Origin: Adhaeribacter arboris
GTDB taxonomy: Bacteria; Bacteroidota; Bacteroidia; Cytophagales; Hymenobacteraceae
DNA: 64,000 bases
Assembly: GCF_003023845.1 (NCBI RefSeq)
Contig: NZ_PYFT01000001.1
Coordinates: forward strand, 6,262,001 to 6,326,000
Direction: 5' to 3'
A model generated the notes under the pieces. It was not told the DNA's origin. It did no database searches and was given only the letters and a program-made list of their open reading frames with translations. Shown here in pieces: positions 8,577-18,461 of the stretch. Each line of letters begins with the position of its first letter. Position 1 is the first letter of the stretch. Both the position numbers and the translations under genes were made by a program.

Positions 8577-9449
8577 TTAAATGTAAATGCGGCTGCCCGA
8601 GTAATTCTGCCGAAATTCTTTGGGCGTGCAACCGTTTTTTTTGCGGAAAATCCGGTTAAAGTAAGAGAGATTATTAAAGCCACAATTGTACGATACTTCG
8701 GCAATGGTTTGGGTGGTGTCAATTAACATCCGCGAAGCGTGCCCCAGCCTAATTTGATTTAAACTTTCGATAAAGGTTTTACCGGTTCGTTTTTTAATAA
8801 ACCGGCTAAACGATACTTCCGGCATATTTACCACGGCGGCCACATCGGCCAGCGAAATTTCTTTGTTATAATTGGCCTGCATAAACTCAAACGCTTTTTC
8901 GATGCGGCGGCTGTGGTAAGTAAACTGCTCGGAGGTAAAAGACGAATTCGATAAAGTGCGCATGTTCGGCGATACCGATAAGTCGTGCAGAATAGAAATC
9001 AGTTCCAATACCGAGGCAAAGCCGTTTTTCTGGGTTAGTTTTTCTAAGCGGGGCTGAAACTTTTCGGTTACTTCCCGGGGAAACGAGATGCCTTTGCTGG
9101 ACCGCTCGAGTAAGTTGCGAATAAAACTTAGCTGGTTACGTTGCAGAAACTTTTCGTCGAATAAATCGGAGTGAAACTGCAACGTAATCTCAAAAATTTC
9201 TTTGCTTTTGCATTGGTGCGTAAACCAACCGTGCGGTAAATTACTCCCTACCAAAACCAATTCTAAATCATCGATTACCTCCACGTGGTCGCCCACTACG
9301 CGTTTAGTGCCGGCCGCATTGGCAATAAAGTTTAATTCCAACTCGTCGTGGTAATGCAGCGGAAAATTAAATTCTTCTTTAATCCGGTGAAAAACGGTAA
9401 AACAATCATTCTGGGTAAGCGGCGTAATTTCGCGGTAAATGGTATTCAT
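8577..9449 (-). CDS. AraC-family transcriptional regulator with cupin sensor domain
   Basis: It is 290 residues. The N-terminal half (residues ~10-100, FPLHYHDELELNFIANAAGTKRVVGDHVEVI) is a cupin-like ligand domain. The C-terminal ~100 residues hold two helix-turn-helix motifs (EISLADVAAVVNMPEVSFSRFIKKRTGKTF and TIAEVSYNCGFNNLSYFNRIFRKKNGCTPKEFR, quoted in parts) typical of AraC/XylS regulators. It is divergent from the GH26 mannanase across a 395-base gap, so it is the likely sugar-responsive regulator of the mannan cluster. That target is inferred from position. Confidence 0.9.
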   Translation of the reverse strand: MNTIYREITPLTQNDCFTVFHRIKEEFNFPLHYHDELELNFIANAAGTKRVVGDHVEVIDDLELVLVGSNLPHGWFTHQCKSKEIFEITLQFHSDLFDEKFLQRNQLSFIRNLLERSSKGISFPREVTEKFQPRLEKLTQKNGFASVLELISILHDLSVSPNMRTLSNSSFTSEQFTYHSRRIEKAFEFMQANYNKEISLADVAAVVNMPEVSFSRFIKKRTGKTFIESLNQIRLGHASRMLIDTTQTIAEVSYNCGFNNLSYFNRIFRKKNGCTPKEFRQNYSGSRIYI

Positions 9450-9844
9450 TAAAATCTAATTCTGGTTGAATGTTATTTAATTAATACTGGAATCTTTTGG
9501 TAAATTGTTAAAATAATATCGGTTTTAACCACAAACATTCTAGCGGCCTCATAAAAAAAGATTCTTCGGATTAGGTTAAAATAGAAATTGAATTTAAGTC
9601 GTCTGGCATATTAAAAACTGGTAAATAGTTGAAAGTAAAGCTGGTTTCTAACTATTCCATTTATGGAACTATGCTTTAATAAACGGAACAAAGCAGATTG
9701 AAAAATTATTACATTATTTTTATAAAGAAAAGTAAAGGGACATTTTGGGCAAGTAATTGATAAAATAGTATTACAATTCTGAAGCTACTTAAATATAAAT
9801 TTGTTTTTCTGATGTATGGTGATTTGTAGTTAAGAAAGAATGCT
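9450..9844. promoter_or_regulatory. AT-rich divergent regulatory region of the mannan cluster
   Basis: A 395-base gene-free gap separates the AraC regulator (minus) from the GH26 gene (plus). TAAATTTG at 9796-9803 fits the Bacteroidota -7 element TAnnTTTG in the right orientation for GH26, ~42 bases before its start. No clear -33 TTTG lies at the usual distance. I see no strong operator palindrome. Confidence 0.4.
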
Positions 9845-11023
9845 ATGGTGTTTACCGGCCAGTGGTTTTGTGAAAAGCTAATTTGTTTTACTGCTTACAG
9901 AAAGCAATTTATTGGAATACTGATTCTTAGCTTTTTCTATGCTTCACTACCGATTCTGGCGCAATCTTTACCCACTAACCCCAAAGCTACCGCCGAAACC
10001 AAAAACCTGTTCGCGAATTTGCAGCGTTTATCCAGCAAAGGCGTGCTATTTGGCCACCACGATGATTTGGCTTACGGTATTGGCTGGAAAGACCAACCCG
10101 GCCGTTCCGATGTAAAAGAAGTGGCGGGCGAATTTCCGGCGGTTTTTGGTTGGGAAATCGGGAAGCTCGAATTTAATAATTCCCTGAGCATTGACAGCGT
10201 GCCGTTTGCGAAAATGCGGGAATACATACAACAAGTATATGCCCAAGGCGGGGTAAATACCATTAGCTGGCATTTAAACAATCCCGTTGAACCCAGCAAA
10301 ACCAGTTGGGACAAAGCTGATTCTACGGTAGTTAAATTATTTGCCGATAAAAAAGCCCGGAAGCGTTACGAAAGTTGGTTAGATAACATGGCCGACTTTA
10401 TGAAAAGCCTGAAAGGCTCGAAAGGCGAAGCTATTCCTATTATATTCCGGCCTTATCACGAGCATACCGGGGGCTGGTTTTGGTGGGGGCGCGGTCACGT
10501 TTCGCCGCCCGATTACGGAAAGCTTTGGCGTTTTACCGTGGATTATTTGCGGAAGAAAAAAGTAAATAACTTATTGTACGCGTACTCCACCGATAAATTT
10601 ACCTCGCGGGAAGATTACCTGCAAAATTGGCACGGCGACGATTACGTGGATATTGTGGGTTTCGACTTGTATCATCGCCCCGAATCCGACCCTTACAACA
10701 CGTTTGTAGCCGATGCCCGCCGCATGGTGGAAACCATAAAGCAAATTGGCCAGGAAAAACGTAAGGTATGGGCTTTTACCGAAACCGGTCAGGAAGCAGT
10801 GCCTTTTGCCAATTGGTGGACGGGTTTTTTATTACCCATTATTCAGGATGCCGGTTTATCTTACGTCATGGTGTGGCGCAACGCCCGTTTAAACCACTTC
10901 TACGCGCCGTACCCGGAGCACGTGAGCGCGAATAATTTTAAATTATTTGCCGCCAACCCCAAAGTTTTGTTCCAAATCAAAACCGCCGCCGAAAACCTAT
11001 ACGCGCCAGCCCCGGCTAATTAG
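9845..11023 (+). CDS. GH26 endo-beta-1,4-mannanase (secreted)
   Basis: It is 392 residues with an N-terminal signal segment (ILILSFFYASLPILAQ, residues ~25-40) and a single GH26 catalytic domain. The acid/base Glu is E206 in FRPYHEHTGGWFWWG. The nucleophile Glu is E313 in WAFTETGQE. The conserved ISWHLNNP motif of the substrate cleft lies at ~140. It hydrolyses internal beta-1,4-mannosidic bonds, releasing manno-oligosaccharides, chiefly mannobiose in enzymes of this type. It is the first gene of a run with the symporter, GH130 and epimerase, the same gene set as the known Bacteroides fragilis mannan pathway. There is no sorting domain or lipobox at the expected place, so it is probably periplasmic. 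Confidence 0.93.
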   Translation: MVFTGQWFCEKLICFTAYRKQFIGILILSFFYASLPILAQSLPTNPKATAETKNLFANLQRLSSKGVLFGHHDDLAYGIGWKDQPGRSDVKEVAGEFPAVFGWEIGKLEFNNSLSIDSVPFAKMREYIQQVYAQGGVNTISWHLNNPVEPSKTSWDKADSTVVKLFADKKARKRYESWLDNMADFMKSLKGSKGEAIPIIFRPYHEHTGGWFWWGRGHVSPPDYGKLWRFTVDYLRKKKVNNLLYAYSTDKFTSREDYLQNWHGDDYVDIVGFDLYHRPESDPYNTFVADARRMVETIKQIGQEKRKVWAFTETGQEAVPFANWWTGFLLPIIQDAGLSYVMVWRNARLNHFYAPYPEHVSANNFKLFAANPKVLFQIKTAAENLYAPAPAN

Positions 11024-11063
11024 AAAATAAACGCACCCACTATTATATTAAATTATTACCTGC

Positions 11064-12938
11064 ATGAAATTAACCACCGTTGATGTTTGCATTATTCTGG
11101 TTTACTTGGTAGCCGTAGTTGTGCTGGGGCTAGTGCTGAAGAAAAGAGCCTCCAAAGATAAAGAAGCGTATATGCTCGGCGGTAAAACCTTGCCGTGGTA
11201 CATGCTGGGCTTATCCAATGCCTCCGATATGTTTGATATTTCGGGCACCATGTGGATGGTAACGCTGGCGTTTGTCTACGGCATGAAAAGCCTCTGGATT
11301 CCCTGGCTATGGCCGGTTTTTAACCAGATTTTTATGATGATGTATTTATCGGTTTGGTTGCGCCGCTCCAACGTAACAACTGGGGCCGAGTGGATAAATA
11401 CGCGTTTTGGTTACGGCAAAGGCGTACTGGCCTCGCATACCATTGTGGTGGTTTTTGCTATTCTGAGCTGCTTGGGTTTTTTGGCGTACGGCTTTGTGGG
11501 CCTGGGTAAGTTCGTGGAAATATTTATTCCGTTTAGCAGCGTTTCGCCTTATTTACCATTCTCGGTACCCGCTGAGTACGTAGCTCACTTCTACGGCGTT
11601 GTTTTTACCGCTTTTGCGGTGTTTTACGCCATTCTGGGCGGCATGACCAGTATTGTCATCGGCGACGTGCTGAAATACGTGATTATGACTATTGCGGCCT
11701 TCGTGATTGCTTACATTGCGATGCAAAACCTGGCGGTAAAAAGTCTGAATGTGCCGGAAGGCTGGTTTACGCCATTTTTCGGCGCTACCCTAAATGATTT
11801 AAACTGGACGGGTATTATTAACGAAGTAAACGCTAAAATCCGCGAAGATAAATTTACCTTATTCGGTATTTTCTTTATGATGATGCTCTTTAAAGGCACC
11901 CTGGCCAGCTTGGCCGGTCCCGCCCCGAACTACGACATGCAGAAGGTGCTTTCTACGAAATCGCCCCAAGATGCCGCTAAAATGAGCGGATTCGTTTCTA
12001 TTTTTCTGTTGCCGGTTCGTTACGCCATGATTATGGGCTTTACCGTACTCGCCCTACTGCACTACGACCAGCTTAATCTGCAATCAGCCACCGGCATCGA
12101 CTTTGAGAAAATTCTACCGGCGGCCATTCTGCAATTTGTTCCGGCCGGTTTAATGGGTTTACTGTTGGCTGGTTTATTAGCCGCTTTCATGGGAACCTTT
12201 GCCGGTACGCTTAACGCCGCGCAAGCCTACCTGGTGAATGATATTTACCTGAAATACGTGAACCCGAATGCTTCCAATAAGCGCATTAGCAACATGAATT
12301 ATATTTCGGGTTTGGGGGTGGCCGTGGTTGGCGTATTAATGGGCTTGTTCGCGAAAGACGTAAACAGCATTTTGCAGTGGATTGTGTCGGCTTTATACGG
12401 CGGGTACGTAGCCGCCAACGTGCTAAAATGGCACTGGTGGCGCTTCAACGCGACCGGTTTCTTCTGGGGCATGCTGGCGGGTATTGTACCGGCTTTAATC
12501 TTGCCGTTGATTTTTAAAGAAACCCTGGAGTTGTATTATTTCCCGGTATTGTTCCTGCTGTCGTTGGCGGGCTGCATTATTGGTTCGCTTTCGGCTCCGC
12601 CTACCGAAGAGGCTACTTTAAAATCTTTCTACAAAAACATCCGGCCCTGGGGCTTCTGGAAACCCATTGATGCTTTGGTGAAAAAAGAAGATCCGGCGTT
12701 CGAGGAAAACAAGAATTTTAAATTAGATGCCTTTAACGTGGTCATCGGGGTAATCGCGCAATGCTGTTTAACCTTGCTCCCCATGTACCTGATTACGCGC
12801 CTGAACAGCCAGTTATTCGTTACTATTGCTATCCTGAGCGTGTGCTTACTTATTTTGAAGAAAACCTGGTGGAACCGCTTGCCCAAAGATAATCCTACGT
12901 TTGAAAATAAACCCAAGAGAGCCTTCGCCGGACATTAA
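11064..12938 (+). CDS. Sodium:solute symporter (SSS family), probable manno-oligosaccharide importer
   Basis: It is a 624-residue polytopic membrane protein with about 14-15 hydrophobic helices. It begins with LTTVDVCIILVYLVAVVVLG and carries the SSS-type region FYAILGGMTSIVIGDVLKYVIM. The loop ASDMFDISGTMWMV early in the protein is typical of sugar-related SSS members. Starting 40 bases after GH26 and followed by GH130 and the 2-epimerase, it is the best candidate for moving mannobiose across the inner membrane with Na+. The substrate is inferred from context only. The length is at the upper end for the family because of C-terminal extra helices. Confidence 0.88.
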   Translation: MKLTTVDVCIILVYLVAVVVLGLVLKKRASKDKEAYMLGGKTLPWYMLGLSNASDMFDISGTMWMVTLAFVYGMKSLWIPWLWPVFNQIFMMMYLSVWLRRSNVTTGAEWINTRFGYGKGVLASHTIVVVFAILSCLGFLAYGFVGLGKFVEIFIPFSSVSPYLPFSVPAEYVAHFYGVVFTAFAVFYAILGGMTSIVIGDVLKYVIMTIAAFVIAYIAMQNLAVKSLNVPEGWFTPFFGATLNDLNWTGIINEVNAKIREDKFTLFGIFFMMMLFKGTLASLAGPAPNYDMQKVLSTKSPQDAAKMSGFVSIFLLPVRYAMIMGFTVLALLHYDQLNLQSATGIDFEKILPAAILQFVPAGLMGLLLAGLLAAFMGTFAGTLNAAQAYLVNDIYLKYVNPNASNKRISNMNYISGLGVAVVGVLMGLFAKDVNSILQWIVSALYGGYVAANVLKWHWWRFNATGFFWGMLAGIVPALILPLIFKETLELYYFPVLFLLSLAGCIIGSLSAPPTEEATLKSFYKNIRPWGFWKPIDALVKKEDPAFEENKNFKLDAFNVVIGVIAQCCLTLLPMYLITRLNSQLFVTIAILSVCLLILKKTWWNRLPKDNPTFENKPKRAFAGH

Positions 12939-13082
12939 ATACAACCAGCAAATTTTTAAAAAAAGTTTCCACATCTGTTGTGTAGTGGATTTTGCCTAAA
13001 GAAAAAACTGGCTGATGAACAAACGAAACCTTTAATCTACTTGACTGAATTTGCCAAATCAGTTATTTAACAGTAAACAAAC

Positions 13083-14300
13083 ATGATTTTTAAAGAACGA
13101 TTAATCCAACTAGAAAAAGCCTATACCCAACTAATTACCCGCCCCAACGAAAAACAGGAATTAGGCAATGGTATCTACGACCGCTATCAATACCCGGTAT
13201 TAACGGCGCAGCACGCCCCGGTTTTCTGGCGCTACGATTTAAATCCGGCAACCAATCCTTACTTAATGGAGCGTTTTGGGATTAATGCCGCCTTTAACGC
13301 CGGCGCTATTAAGCTGGATGGGAAGTATTTGCTGGTGGTGCGGGTAGAAGGCCTGGACCGGAAATCGTTTTTTGCCGTTGCCGAAAGCCCCAACGGCACG
13401 GATAATTTTAAATTCTGGGACCGCCCCATTACCATGCCCGAAACCGAAGACCCGGATATTAACGTGTACGATATGCGCGTGGTGCAGCACCAGGATGGTT
13501 GGATTTACGGCTTATTTTGTACCGAACGCAAAGACCCGAACGCCAAACCCGGCGATGAGTCGTCGGCGTACGCGCAGTGCGGCATTGCCCGCACCCACGA
13601 TTTAGTTAACTGGGAACGTTTACCCGATTTAAAAACTAATTCGCCGCAGCAACGCAACGTGGTTTTGCATCCTGAATTTTACGACGGAAAATACGCACTG
13701 TATACCCGTCCCCAGGATTCTTTTATTGAAGCGGGAACCCGCGGGGGCATTGGTTTTGGTTTGACGGATTCCATGGAAAATGCCGTGGTAAACGAAGAAG
13801 TCATTATCGATGAAAAACGGTACCATACCGTTTACGAAGTAAAAAACGGCCAAGGCCCGGCTCCTATTAAAACCAATAAAGGTTGGTTGCATTTGGCGCA
13901 CGGTGTACGAAACACGGCCGCTGGTTTACGTTACGTACTGTACCTGTTTTTAACCGACCTAAACGATATTACCAAAGTTACGCACAAGCCGGCGGGTTAT
14001 TTTATCGCGCCCGAAGGCGAAGAACGGGTCGGGGATGTATCCAACGTAACGTTTGCCAACGGCTGGATTCTGGACGACGATGGGACCGTATTTATTTACT
14101 ACGCTTCTTCCGATACCCGCATGCACGTGGCTACCTCTACCCTGGACCAACTGCTGGATTACGTGGTTAATACCCCGGAAGATGGATTCCGCTCAGCTGC
14201 TTCGGTGCAGCAACTTAATGCGCTCATCGACCGCAATCGGGCATTTACAGCCATACCGGATAACAATTTTGTATTAAATACCAGCGCCGTTAATAAATGA
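13083..14300 (+). CDS. GH130 4-O-beta-D-mannosyl-D-glucose phosphorylase
   Basis: It is a 405-residue cytoplasmic five-bladed propeller enzyme of GH130. The catalytic Asp is D130 in INVYDMRVV, with phosphate-side residues upstream in [20 protein letters not shown]. It phosphorolyses Man-beta-1,4-Glc to alpha-mannose 1-phosphate and glucose. Its stop overlaps the start of the cellobiose 2-epimerase gene (ATGA), so the enzyme that makes its substrate is translationally coupled to it. That strongly supports the mannosylglucose-specific subgroup rather than a mannan-oligosaccharide phosphorylase. There is no signal peptide. The closeness of the active-site numbering to characterised members adds confidence. 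Confidence 0.92.
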   Translation: MIFKERLIQLEKAYTQLITRPNEKQELGNGIYDRYQYPVLTAQHAPVFWRYDLNPATNPYLMERFGINAAFNAGAIKLDGKYLLVVRVEGLDRKSFFAVAESPNGTDNFKFWDRPITMPETEDPDINVYDMRVVQHQDGWIYGLFCTERKDPNAKPGDESSAYAQCGIARTHDLVNWERLPDLKTNSPQQRNVVLHPEFYDGKYALYTRPQDSFIEAGTRGGIGFGLTDSMENAVVNEEVIIDEKRYHTVYEVKNGQGPAPIKTNKGWLHLAHGVRNTAAGLRYVLYLFLTDLNDITKVTHKPAGYFIAPEGEERVGDVSNVTFANGWILDDDGTVFIYYASSDTRMHVATSTLDQLLDYVVNTPEDGFRSAASVQQLNALIDRNRAFTAIPDNNFVLNTSAVNK

Positions 14301-15523
14301 GTATTCCGGAAGTAAGTAATACCATAACCGCTACCTTGCAAAACTACCAAACCGAGACCGAAGCGGAAGTGTACCGGATATTGGATTTCTGGGTGCAGCG
14401 GGCCCAGGATGAGCGCGGCGGTTTTATCGGGCAAATGGATAGCTGGGGCCAAGTGAACCCCGGCGCCCCGAAAGGCAGCGTACTAAATGCGCGCATTTTG
14501 TGGTCTTTTTCGGCGGCTTACCGGCATACTCATAAGGAACAGTACCGCCAAATGGCTGATCGGGCCTTTGATTACATTCTTACTTATTTTATCGATCCGG
14601 ATTTTGGCGGTACGTATTGGCAGGTAAGCGCCACAGGAGAACCCCAGAATACCCGCAAACAAATTTACGGCCTGGCTTTTACGATTTACGGTTTAAGCGA
14701 ATACTATTTGGCAACCAAGAACAGCCAGGCCTTGCAAGTAAGTCAGGAGCTTTTCCATTGGATAGAAAAACACAGCTACGATGAAGCCCGAGATGGGTAT
14801 TTGGAAGCGTTTAGCCGCGAAGGGGAACTATTGGAAGATTTACGCTTAAGCGATAAAGACCAGAACGACCCGAAAACCATGAATACGCACTTGCATATTC
14901 TGGAGGCCTACGCCAATTTATACCGCATCTGGCCAAATAAATTTTTAAAAAATCAACTGAAAAAGTTAATCCAGGTTTTTCTGAATCACATCATCGACCG
15001 GGAAACCGGCCATTTAAAACTGTTTTTATCAGCTAATTGGAAACCCACGGTTAACTTAGTTTCTTACGGGCACGATATTGAAGCTTCCTGGCTTTTAGAA
15101 GAAGCGGCTGAAGTATTAGGAAATCCAGCGTTACTAACGGAAGTAAAAGCGGTGGTGGTGCAGATGGCCCAGGTTACCGCCGAAGAACTTCAGCCGGACG
15201 GCAGTTTATACCACGAATGGAATAAAGACACGAACCATTACGATACGCACCGGGAATGGTGGGTAAGCGCCGAAGCCATGGTCGGTTTTTTTAATGCGTT
15301 CGCGTTAACCAGCGAAGAAACTTTCTTGCAACAATCTTTACATTCCTGGCAATTTATTCAAAAACATATGCTGGATAAACAGCACGGCGAATGGCTTTGG
15401 GGTGTATTCAACGATTATTCGCCTATGTTAACTGAAGATAAAATTGGCTTCTGGAAATGCCCCTACCATAATACGCGTGCCTGTTTAGAAGTGGTCAACC
15501 GGTGTAAAACTTTGCTCCAATAA
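14297..15523 (+). CDS. Cellobiose 2-epimerase (AGE family)
   Basis: It is a 408-residue cytoplasmic (alpha/alpha)6-barrel enzyme. Active-site histidines sit at H200 ([10 protein letters not shown]), H259 ([11 protein letters not shown]) and H391 (WKCPYHNTR), at nearly the positions known in thermophilic cellobiose 2-epimerases. It converts the reducing-end mannose of beta-1,4-mannobiose to glucose, giving mannosylglucose for the GH130 enzyme. It overlaps the GH130 gene by 4 bases and has no signal peptide, in contrast to the exported AGE homologue at 1185. Confidence 0.93.
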   Translation: MSIPEVSNTITATLQNYQTETEAEVYRILDFWVQRAQDERGGFIGQMDSWGQVNPGAPKGSVLNARILWSFSAAYRHTHKEQYRQMADRAFDYILTYFIDPDFGGTYWQVSATGEPQNTRKQIYGLAFTIYGLSEYYLATKNSQALQVSQELFHWIEKHSYDEARDGYLEAFSREGELLEDLRLSDKDQNDPKTMNTHLHILEAYANLYRIWPNKFLKNQLKKLIQVFLNHIIDRETGHLKLFLSANWKPTVNLVSYGHDIEASWLLEEAAEVLGNPALLTEVKAVVVQMAQVTAEELQPDGSLYHEWNKDTNHYDTHREWWVSAEAMVGFFNAFALTSEETFLQQSLHSWQFIQKHMLDKQHGEWLWGVFNDYSPMLTEDKIGFWKCPYHNTRACLEVVNRCKTLLQ

Positions 15524-15596
15524 ATTATTTAAAAATCATGGCGGAGCATTCCTTATTTTTAAACCCAATAAGGATAGAGCATAAAACTAGAAACAC

Positions 15597-16097
15597 ATGT
15601 CAGAAAAAAACAAAGAGGTTATTTTTCAGGAAATTAAACAGCAATTAACCGGGCAGCAGTTTGCCATCGATAAACAAGACCAAACCCGGCCTTGGGGCGG
15701 CTTTTTTGTAATCAGCGAAAACCAGGCGCAGCAATTTGCCGACACGTATTTTGACGGGATGCCCATCGAAGATTTAAAAATTTCGGGTAAACTAAGTCCT
15801 AAAATCTTGGTAGTAGCGCCGCACATGCGTCTGTCATGGCAATACCATCACCGCCGGGCCGAAATCTGGAAAGTCATTCAAGGCCAAGTAGGCGTAATCA
15901 CCAGCCCCACTGACGAAGAAGGCGAACTGAAAACCTACGCTGTTGGCGGCCTGATTACCTTGGAACAAGGCGAACGCCACCGCCTGGTTGGCCTGGATGA
16001 TTGGGGCGTGCTGGCCGAAATCTGGCAACATACCGACGCCAATAATCCTTCCGACGAAGAAGACATTATCCGGGTACAAGATGATTTCGGCCGGTAG
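15597..16097 (+). CDS. Cupin-type mannose-6-phosphate isomerase-like protein
   Basis: It is a 166-residue single-domain cupin related to type II phosphomannose isomerases. The first cupin motif is seen at LSWQYHHRRAEIWKVIQGQ (two His and Glu for metal) and the second at LEQGERHRLVGLDDWGVLAEIW. Start residues RPWGGFFVI are typical of the sugar-isomerase branch. In this cluster it would convert mannose-derived phosphate to fructose 6-phosphate after phosphorolysis, but Man-1-P would first need a phosphomannomutase, which is not in the window. It could also act on another phosphosugar. Confidence 0.75.
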   Translation: MSEKNKEVIFQEIKQQLTGQQFAIDKQDQTRPWGGFFVISENQAQQFADTYFDGMPIEDLKISGKLSPKILVVAPHMRLSWQYHHRRAEIWKVIQGQVGVITSPTDEEGELKTYAVGGLITLEQGERHRLVGLDDWGVLAEIWQHTDANNPSDEEDIIRVQDDFGR

Positions 16098-16280
16098 TTT
16101 TTTAAATTTTGAGCATTAAAACGCAAAATCTAAGTTCATAGACTAATGTTATTTTTAAAAATCTCATAGAAGCTATGCAACAAACGGCAGTAGCCAGATG
16201 CAAGGATTAACGCTGCCCTGTTCCGTTGCTCAACGCGTTTTTTTTATGTCTTATCTTTCATAATTGTCAGGAAACCGCAT

Positions 16281-16430
16281 CTCCTTCCCTGTTTTTAGGG
16301 AAGGTGCCGCAGGCAGAAGAGTAAAACAAGACCTGAGCGATAAAACAACTTCATTAAGCAATTAAAGCTGTCGCAGCTAAGCGAACGAAAATCAACCACC
16401 CCTGCCCCTCCTTATCCAAGGAGGGGAGCT
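16281..16430. repeat. Dispersed intergenic hairpin repeats
   Basis: The 394-base gap before GH27 holds no gene. It contains CCTTCCCT (16283-16290) / AGGGAAGG (16297-16304), followed by the recurrent word GTGCCGCAGGCAGAAG. It also contains a perfect hairpin CCCCTCCTT (16405-16413) / AAGGAGGGG (16418-16426). Both are recognisable Bacteroidota intergenic repeats; the second is an opposite-orientation relative of the element at 2851-2880. Confidence 0.55.
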
Positions 16431-16491
16431 TTATTAAAAATTGACAAATAAACTTCTTGATTTCCCTTTGTAACACTTATCTGATTTTTTA

Positions 16492-17721
16492 ATGAAAAGA
16501 ATACTTTTTTTAATTACCGGGTTAATAACCTCCATTTTCGCATTCAGCCAGGGGAACAACTACGCCCAGAACTACAAAAAATTTGATGGATTGGCCATGA
16601 CGCCGCCTATGGGCTGGAACAGTTGGAATAAATTTGCCTGCAACGTTGACGAAAACTTGATTAAGCAAGTGGCTGATGCCATAGTAGCCACCGGGATGAA
16701 AGATGCCGGCTATACTTATATTAATATCGACGATTGCTGGCACGGCGAACGCGACAGTCTAGGATTTATTCACCCGGACCCGAAGCGTTTTCCCTCGGGC
16801 ATGAAAGCCTTAGCCGATTATATTCACTCTAAAGGTTTAAAAATGGGTGTTTACTCCGACGCCGGTTCGCAAACCTGCGGCGGCCGGCCCGGAAGCCGGG
16901 GCTACGAATTTCAGGATGCTCAGATGTACGCCAAGTGGGGCGTCGATTATCTAAAATACGACTGGTGCAACACCGAAGGCTTAAAGGCCGAAGGCGCCTA
17001 CAAAACCATCACCGCTGCTTTACGCAAAGCCGGCCGGCCTATGGTTTTAAGTATCTGCGAATGGGGCAACGATAAACCCTGGATTTGGGGACCAACCGTG
17101 GGCCATTCATGGCGGACAACCGGTGATATTTTCAACTGCTTTGATTGCGTGGAAGACCACGGCTCCTGGAAATCCTGGGGCGTAATGCAAATACTGGACA
17201 AGCAAGAAGGATTGCGCCAGTACGCCGGCCCCGGCCACTGGAACGACCCGGACATGCTGGAAGTAGGCAACGGGATGCCGGAACACCAGGACCGCGCGCA
17301 CTTTACCATGTGGAGCATGATTGCCGCCCCGCTCATTGCCGGTAACGATTTACGCAAAATGAGCAAAGAAACCATTGGCATTCTCACCAACAAAGAAGTA
17401 ATCGCTGTAAATCAGGATAAACTGGGCATTCAAGGCTTTAAATACGCCGCCAAAGATAGCGTAGAAACCTGGTTGAAACCCCTGGAGAATGATAAATGGG
17501 CCGTTGTTTTCCTGAACCGCGGCAAAGCCGCGAAGCCCGTAGAATTTGATTGGCAAAAAACGCCTATTACCGACGATTTCGCGAAAAGAGAACTAAATGC
17601 CGCCAAAACCACCTATAAGCTCCGTAACGTATGGATCAAGAAAGACGCGGGCACTACTAAAAAAGCTTTTAAAGCCACCATCCCGAAGCAAGATGTAGTC
17701 ATGCTGTTATTATCAAAATAG
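16492..17721 (+). CDS. GH27 alpha-galactosidase (secreted)
   Basis: It is 409 residues with an N-terminal signal peptide (LITGLITSIFAFSQ) and a GH27/GH36-clan TIM barrel. It starts at TPPMGWNSWNKF, with the ligand loop INIDDCWHGERD, the nucleophile D157 in YLKYDWCN and the acid/base D212 in RTTGDIF. GPGHWNDPDML follows. A C-terminal beta-sandwich spans ~310-409. It removes alpha-1,6-galactosyl side chains from galactomannan, making the backbone accessible to GH26 and giving oligosaccharides that GH130 can use. A strong intrinsic terminator follows 30 bases downstream. Confidence 0.93.
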   Translation: MKRILFLITGLITSIFAFSQGNNYAQNYKKFDGLAMTPPMGWNSWNKFACNVDENLIKQVADAIVATGMKDAGYTYINIDDCWHGERDSLGFIHPDPKRFPSGMKALADYIHSKGLKMGVYSDAGSQTCGGRPGSRGYEFQDAQMYAKWGVDYLKYDWCNTEGLKAEGAYKTITAALRKAGRPMVLSICEWGNDKPWIWGPTVGHSWRTTGDIFNCFDCVEDHGSWKSWGVMQILDKQEGLRQYAGPGHWNDPDMLEVGNGMPEHQDRAHFTMWSMIAAPLIAGNDLRKMSKETIGILTNKEVIAVNQDKLGIQGFKYAAKDSVETWLKPLENDKWAVVFLNRGKAAKPVEFDWQKTPITDDFAKRELNAAKTTYKLRNVWIKKDAGTTKKAFKATIPKQDVVMLLLSK

Positions 17722-17750
17722 CTATTCTTCGTAAAAAGAATAAAAATTAA

Positions 17751-17784
17751 AAAAGGAAGCTCTTATATGTCAGAGCTTCCTTTT
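17751..17784 (+). terminator. Intrinsic terminator after GH27
   Basis: The perfect inverted repeat AAAAGGAAGCTCT (17751-17763) / AGAGCTTCCTTTT (17772-17784) has an 8-base loop and is followed by T. It ends the GH27 transcript. Confidence 0.85.
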
Positions 17785-17859
17785 TAAGTTTTTAAGCAAA
17801 TATTCGACAAATTTTTAAAAATACCTTTACTTCTAATAAACGGTAACTAAGTAAAAATG

Positions 17860-18007
17860 ACATCAGTTTGGCTGTGAAGGGCCTTTTAAGGTTGTGGTGC
17901 GCAGCATGGTGAGGCACGAACAAAACAAGCTTAGACCAGCCCGGAAGAGCCAAACGGGGCCCACCGGCCACGAGGCAAACAGGGTACGGTTTAAATACAT
18001 CAGCACC
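17860..18007 (+). repeat. Dispersed ~150-bp structured element, copy 2
   Basis: It has the same orientation and architecture as copies 1 and 3. Outer arms are GTTTGGCT (17866-17873) and AGCCAAAC (17948-17955). The inner arms are TTTAAG (17885-17890) and CTTAGA (17930-17935), where a C-to-T change relative to the other copies keeps a G-U wobble. It ends with GCACC. It lies between GH27 and the large GH26 gene, outside coding sequence. Confidence 0.75.
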
Positions 18008-18136
18008 ATTGACTTGAGACTTGAAAAGGCTCAACAGAGAAGCCAGCCCTAATAGAAATACTAATTCTTTTACAATTTAATAGAGTATAAAATTTTAATC
18101 AAACTAGGTTTAATTCAGAAATTCCTAAAACAAGGA

Positions 18137-18168
18137 TTTCCGGACAGATAATTCAATCTGTCCGGAAA
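18137..18168. repeat. 12-bp perfect inverted repeat
   Basis: TTTCCGGACAGA (18137-18148) pairs with TCTGTCCGGAAA (18157-18168) across an 8-base spacer. There is no T-run on either side, so it is less like a terminator than an operator or an RNA hairpin. It lies ~295 bases before the large GH26 gene. The rest of 18169-18461 is AT-rich with no gene. Confidence 0.5.
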
Positions 18169-18461
18169 CCCAATCTTAAATCGGCATACTTTAGTTACAT
18201 GTTAATCAAAGTACAAAAAGTAAGGTGAAGTTGTTGGGTTAATGTTACAATTTGATAAAATAGTACTTACCTAAGAAAAGTAGAATAATTAAATTTGATA
18301 AATGTCATTTTTTCAAATATAACTACTTACTGGTATGTATCATCATTTTGTTTTTACTCATTCTGAACCCTAAAAAAATTATTTTTAAGCCCCTTTCTGC
18401 TCTAGTCTCAAGTTAATCAATCTGTTTACTAACTGATTTAATCACCTTTTCAAAACTGTTT

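Noticed and set aside
8486-8722. Minus-strand frame overlapping the 3' end of the AraC gene
   Set aside because: It is a shadow of the AraC helix-turn-helix coding region in another frame.
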